NCBI GenBank assembly: GCA_029268145.1
Contig: JAJUHA010000001.1
Location: 1-64,000 of the forward strand
DNA: 64,000 nt
Direction of reading: 5' to 3'
From: Sphingomonadaceae bacterium
GTDB taxonomy: Bacteria > Pseudomonadota > Alphaproteobacteria > Sphingomonadales > Sphingomonadaceae
Each line of letters begins with the position of its first letter. Position 1 is the first letter of the stretch. Made by a program: the position numbers and the translations under genes. Of the stretch, positions 61,544 through 64,000 are shown piece by piece. The notes below the pieces were generated by a model. It saw only the letters and a program-made list of their open reading frames with translations, searched no databases and was not told the origin of the DNA.

Positions 61544-62859
61544 GCGGCGGCTCCTTGCGCAGGGCGGAGGTCAATGTTCAGCTCGAGGAGGCCCAGCATG
61601 ATGCCGGGCTGGTAGGGGTAGAGGTTGTCGGGGCTGACGCTGAAGCCGTCGAGCCGGTCGAGCAGGCGGTTCCAGGCGATGGTCTGCTCGAGCCGCGAGA
61701 GCCCCGCCCCCGGGCAGACGCGCGGGCCGGCCGAAAACGCGAGGTGGCGGGTGACGGCCCTGCGGTCGAGCTTCAGCGTGTCCGGTTCCTCGAACGCGAG
61801 GGGGTCGATGTTGGCGGCCGCCCAGCGCAGGTGGAGGGTGGAGCCGGCCGGCACCTCGACGCCCGAGAAGACCTCGTCCTGCGAGGTGATCCGCGTCGAG
61901 AGCCCCTGGGTGGGCGAGCGCAGCCGCATCGCCTCCTCGATGAAGGTGCGGATGAGGCTGCGATAAGCCTTGAGCGTTTCGAAGAGGCCCGGGTGCCGGT
62001 CGATCAGGCGGGCCTGCTCGGCAAGGGCATATTGCGTCGTCTCGAGCCCGCCGATGACCATGGCGTAGACGATTCCGTTGATCTCGTCGTCGGTGAGCGT
62101 CCGGTCGAGCGCCCGGTAGTGCACCCGGGTCAGCCAGCTGATCATGTCGTCGGCGGGCCGCGCGCGCTTCTCCCGCACCTTCCCGCGCACATAGTCGGAG
62201 AAGCCGGCGAGCAGGCGGAACTTCTCCGCCTTCTGTGCCTCGGTGAGGATGTTGTTGTGGCCGCGCCCGAACACGTAGGACATGACCTGCGCCTGGCCCC
62301 AGATCTCGAGCTGGGGCACGTCCTCCAGCGGAAAGCCGAGCACGCTCGCCATGGTCCGCTGCGGCAGCGGCCGGGCGAACTCCTTCACGAAGTCGATCCG
62401 CGTGCGGGCGCCCCAGGCGTCGATGAGCGCATCGGCATGGGCGATGATCATGGCGGCGTGCCGCGACGCGCCGGGGCCGACCCATGGGTCGGTCAGCTCC
62501 TGGCGGTGGGCCCGCCACAGCGCCTGGGTGGGCCGGAGCGTCACGATCGACTGCACCATGGCATCGAGATCGGGCATCTCGGTGGGGAGCTTTCCCGACC
62601 GGATGCCCTCTGCCACGAGGAGATCAAGGGTGGGCGGGAAGCGGCTCCAGTCCTTCACCACGCGCGAGATGTCGGCGTGGCGGGTGAGGATGAAGGCGTC
62701 CCGATCCGGCGTCAGGCCCTCGCCGGGCAGACGCAGCACCGGCGCCTCGGCGTGGAGGATGTGGTAGGCCGCATACCAGTGGCGCGGCGCACCGGGGCCG
62801 AACAGGTCGACGTCTGCGGCACGTCGCGGGCGCTGCACCTCGCGTGGCTCCACCTGCAC
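61540..62859 (-). CDS. Cytochrome P450
   Basis: 439-residue bacterial class I P450. I-helix GGLETTQYALAEQ (threonine motif), K-helix ExxR in EEAMRLRSP, haem loop FSAGPRVCPGAGLSRLE with the Cys thiolate. GTG start 62859. First gene of the P450-ABM-SnoaL unit, divergent from a second P450. Electron partners are not in the window. I do not recognise the CYP family. Confidence 0.92.
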   Translation of the reverse strand: MQVEPREVQRPRRAADVDLFGPGAPRHWYAAYHILHAEAPVLRLPGEGLTPDRDAFILTRHADISRVVKDWSRFPPTLDLLVAEGIRSGKLPTEMPDLDAMVQSIVTLRPTQALWRAHRQELTDPWVGPGASRHAAMIIAHADALIDAWGARTRIDFVKEFARPLPQRTMASVLGFPLEDVPQLEIWGQAQVMSYVFGRGHNNILTEAQKAEKFRLLAGFSDYVRGKVREKRARPADDMISWLTRVHYRALDRTLTDDEINGIVYAMVIGGLETTQYALAEQARLIDRHPGLFETLKAYRSLIRTFIEEAMRLRSPTQGLSTRITSQDEVFSGVEVPAGSTLHLRWAAANIDPLAFEEPDTLKLDRRAVTRHLAFSAGPRVCPGAGLSRLEQTIAWNRLLDRLDGFSVSPDNLYPYQPGIMLGLLELNIDLRPAQGAAA

Positions 62860-62964
62860 GGCGGCTCCCCTCCTCCGTCCCTGCCCCGTCTATTCAATCG
62901 CCCAGTTGCCGTCGTCTGGCGTCCTTCATAGGTGCAGGATGGAGGGGTGGGAGACGCGCGGACG

Positions 62965-64000
62965 ATGGCGGCGGGGCTGGTGGCTGACCCGGAACTCGAC
63001 CTCTTCGACCCCCGGGTCCAGCAGTGCCCCTATCATGCCTACAGGCGCCTTCGCGACGAGGCGCCCGCCTACCGCCTGCCGGGCACCGACATCTGGGTCG
63101 TCACCCGCTACGAGGATGTCCGCCGGGTGCTGACCGACGTCGAGCGCTTTCCGAGCAGCGCCGGCAACACGCCCTACCGCACCAACGTGCGCGACCTCGA
63201 GCGGGCGAAGAAGGTGGCCGCCCGCTTCGCTGAGAAGGGCTGGGTGCCCGCACCCACGCTCGCCGGCCGCGACGATCCCAACCACCGGCAGATGCGGGAA
63301 ATGTTCAACGAGGCGTTCAAGCCGAGCCGGATCAGGGCGCTCGACCCGCTGGTGGAGCGGCTGGCCTACGACCTCATCGACGGCTTCCTTGCCGACGGCC
63401 GCTGCGAATGGGTGAGCCAGTTCTGCGTGCCGCTGCCGCTCTACATCATCGGCGAGCAGATGGGGGCAAGGCGCGAGGACATCTGGAAGATCAAGCGCTG
63501 GACCGACGCCTTCTTCCAGCGCATCTCGATGATGCTCCCCGAGGAGCTGGAATTGGAGATGGTCGACCGCGAGATCGAGGGGCAGCACTATTTCCAGGCG
63601 ATCTTCGAGCGGCTGCGCAAGGAGCCGGACGATTCGCTCATCAGCGTGCTCGTCAACACCGTGATCGCCGAATGGGGCCGGCCCCTGAACGACAACGAGC
63701 TGCACGCCGAGATGATGGCCGACACCTTCGTCGGCGGCTCGGAGACCACGACCAACGCGCTGGCCGCCGGCATGAAGCTCCTCATCGAGAACAAGGAGGT
63801 CTGGACGAAGCTGCGGTCAGACCCCGACCGCTATCTCAGGACCTTCGTCGAGGAGGTGGTCCGCCTCGAATCGCCGGTGCAGAGCCTGATGCGCTTCTGC
63901 GCGCGGGACACCGAGATCGGCGGCACCACCATCCCGGCGGGTGCGCTCGTCAACGTGCGCTATGCCGCCGCCAACCGCGACGAGCGGGTCTTCCCCAACC
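62965..64000 (+). CDS. Cytochrome P450, 3' end beyond the window
   Basis: 345 residues are visible, to the right edge. DPELDLFDPRVQQCPYHAYRRLRDEAPAYRLPGTDIWVVTRYEDVRRVL is the usual N-terminal P450 beta-sheet; the I-helix is DTFVGGSETTTNALAAGM, the ExxR helix EEVVRLESPVQ, and NVRYAAANRDERVFPN leads towards the missing haem loop. ATG 62965 is the likely start; in-frame GTG 62947 is possible. Only distantly like the divergent P450, so probably a different reaction of the same pathway. Confidence 0.9.
   Translation, partial: MAAGLVADPELDLFDPRVQQCPYHAYRRLRDEAPAYRLPGTDIWVVTRYEDVRRVLTDVERFPSSAGNTPYRTNVRDLERAKKVAARFAEKGWVPAPTLAGRDDPNHRQMREMFNEAFKPSRIRALDPLVERLAYDLIDGFLADGRCEWVSQFCVPLPLYIIGEQMGARREDIWKIKRWTDAFFQRISMMLPEELELEMVDREIEGQHYFQAIFERLRKEPDDSLISVLVNTVIAEWGRPLNDNELHAEMMADTFVGGSETTTNALAAGMKLLIENKEVWTKLRSDPDRYLRTFVEEVVRLESPVQSLMRFCARDTEIGGTTIPAGALVNVRYAAANRDERVFPN

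Overview
The window is GC-rich DNA from an alphaproteobacterial aerobic anoxygenic phototroph, most likely Sphingomonadales. The evidence is a contiguous photosynthesis gene cluster (about 0.15-38.6 kb) with the aerobic cyclase gene acsF and no bchE, C4-pathway hemA (ALA synthase) inside the puh operon, type-2 reaction centre genes pufLM, spirilloxanthin/spheroidene-branch carotenoid genes (crtC, crtD, crtF), and a flank holding a TonB receptor, a Rieske oxygenase and P450s. The order level is inferred from gene order and content, not from a phylogeny.

Photosynthesis cluster, left to right. The window opens with an abrupt joint at about position 150: a minus-strand DinB-like fragment abuts the C-terminal third of bchD. 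Then follow bchO and a 40-codon membrane ORF (+), crtC and crtD (-), and crtF-bchCXYZ-pufBALMC (+), which ends at a strong hairpin. A DASS-type transporter (-) separates puf from a unit of 14 tightly packed genes on the minus strand: bchF-bchN-bchB-bchH-bchL-bchM-lhaA-puhA-puhB-puhC-orf98-acsF-puhE-hemA. Diverging from bchF are ppaA/aerR and ppsR, followed by bchG, a PucC/Bch2-family transporter, bchP, tspO and a small membrane ORF (+). Cytochrome c2 (-) and tRNA-Gly close the cluster. Together these genes make bacteriochlorophyll a, convert neurosporene-type carotenoids, and build the LH1-RC complex. No pucBA (LH2), pufQ, pufX, bchI, crtB or crtI is present in the window.

Regulation is visible in the sequence. 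PpsR/CrtJ-type palindromes (TGT-N12-ACA or one-mismatch versions) lie between crtD and crtF (4289-4306), as a tandem pair before bchC (5458-5475, 5484-5501), between bchF and ppaA (31228-31245) and before bchG (33983-34000). Several overlap -35 boxes, and their -10 boxes sit 6-10 nt from the start codon, suggesting (near-)leaderless mRNAs for crtD, bchG and bchF. A perfect 12-bp hairpin separates pufBA from pufL.

Right of the cluster (39-52.7 kb) are housekeeping genes: a CnoX/YbbN-like thioredoxin, a Lon-N-domain protein, a Trm112-like protein, a UbiH-type hydroxylase, ftsK, a flavin dehydrogenase plus NmrA protein, tRNA-Ser and a Pho-box-preceded pstSCAB operon. Before ftsK there is a sigma54-like promoter followed about 80 bp later by a strong terminator with no ORF between them, a candidate small RNA gene.

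The last 11 kb (52.9-64 kb) is an accessory, probably catabolic, cluster: MFS transporter, SDR, TonB-dependent receptor, Rieske oxygenase, NmrA-like protein, two NTF2-like proteins, an ABM-domain protein and two divergent cytochromes P450, the last cut by the window end. The substrate cannot be read from the sequence; a hydrophobic polycyclic or terpenoid/steroid-like compound is a reasonable guess.
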